Shown: positions 32,910 through 33,223 of the stretch, one piece after another
Layout: the number at the start of each line of letters is the position of its first letter
Numbering within the stretch: position 1 is the first letter of the stretch
Origin: JADJTT01 sp049306275
Lineage (GTDB): Bacteria > Bacteroidota > Bacteroidia > Chitinophagales > Saprospiraceae
Direction of reading: 5' to 3'
DNA: 33,223 nucleotides
Assembly (NCBI GenBank): GCA_049306275.1
Contig: JBAQQB010000147.1
Coordinates: forward strand, 1 to 33,223
Program-made: the position numbers and the translations under genes
Notes under the pieces: model-generated
Seen by the model: the letters and a program-made list of their open reading frames with translations, nothing else
Databases searched by the model: none
Told to the model about the DNA's origin: nothing

Positions 32910-33223
32910 TTCGTCTGATTATTGTGATTGATGTGATTTTCAAAAAAGAATCAAGGGGGCGCAAACCAAATTGTCGCACCTGTTGAGTGTTAATCAGTAC
33001 TTGCATACACTGGATTTAGCCGCTATGTCCGGCGCTGCCGACCCACCCCCGGCCCCTCCCTTTCAACTACTCTTGTAGGGGGTGATAAAAGTAGCCCCGT
33101 TAGGGGCGATATCTTTGTAGCCCGGGGCGTGAGCCCCGGGTTGAGAAAGAAAAAACAACCGAGCCCCGGAGGGGCGGCACAAAAACATGCCGCCCCTCCG
33201 GGGCTCGGGGAATGGTTGATTCC
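32910..33223. repeat. Non-coding region with REP-like GC-rich hairpins
   Basis: Nothing coding is seen here. After a GATT-rich stretch (32910-32942) and 110 nt of unremarkable sequence come three hairpins: GCCCC-GTTA-GGGGC (33094-33107), CCCGGGGC-GTGA-GCCCCGGG (33121-33140), and a perfect 21-bp stem (33159-33179 paired with 33188-33208) with the loop CAAAAACA. The shared core GCCCCGG and the TTTGTAGCCC/AAGTAGCCCC phrases mark them as repeats of one family, like REP elements linked to RAYT transposases. Confidence 0.8.

Overview
The window is about 33 kb of a moderately GC-rich bacterial chromosome, most likely from a marine Bacteroidota of the Saprospiria/Lewinella-Phaeodactylibacter type (inferred, not proven). 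The reasons are four large secreted proteins with C-terminal type IX secretion (T9SS) sorting domains, a CHU_C (gliding-motility-associated) lipoprotein, small beta-barrel outer-membrane proteins, weak Shine-Dalgarno sites, and Bacteroidota-type promoters (TTTG-N19-TAnnTTTG). I see no rRNA, tRNA, CRISPR array, transposase or phage gene.

Layout, left to right. 1-2737: the end of an outer-membrane beta-barrel gene preceded by a CCCTTCA heptamer tract, then a five-heme cytochrome c with a T9SS tail. 2765-7966: a two-gene module, the most interesting part of the window. The first gene encodes a CHAT-zinc ribbon-CHAT (caspase-like) protein and the second a 1054-residue TPR protein. 8079-10370: a seven-repeat propeller-like T9SS protein. 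10379-14610 (minus): a DUF2231-like membrane protein, a sensor kinase and response regulator, and a GMC oxidoreductase; the last three overlap by 4 nt each. 14728-16173: CHU_C lipoprotein, MaoC-like hydratase and a small membrane protein. 16202-19458 (minus): a very long FG-GAP/UnbV/T9SS protein and a 2[4Fe-4S] ferredoxin. 19560-23736: a GT39-like membrane protein, a 43-residue single-span protein, a PIF1-like helicase with a Kazal-type lipoprotein just upstream, and a pair of paralogous beta-barrel proteins. 23835-26188: rimO, a membrane protein and msrB in a tight operon. 26198-30864: a helical protein of unknown function, a PhoB/PhoR-like two-component pair and an ABC-F ATPase. 30886-33223: a long inverted repeat, a beta-helix T9SS protein and a terminal block of REP-like hairpins.

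Functionally the window is mostly cell-envelope and surface biology (T9SS cargo, barrels, lipoproteins, two sensor systems) mixed with housekeeping (RimO, MsrB, ABC-F, ferredoxin). The CHAT/TPR pair looks different: a probable cytoplasmic protease-type effector with a dedicated scaffold or sensor, resembling parts of known bacterial conflict systems but in an arrangement I do not recognise. A second theme is low-complexity or palindromic repeats at gene boundaries. Some are read as protein: the last 12 residues of RimO and the last 11 of the FG-GAP protein come from such repeats.
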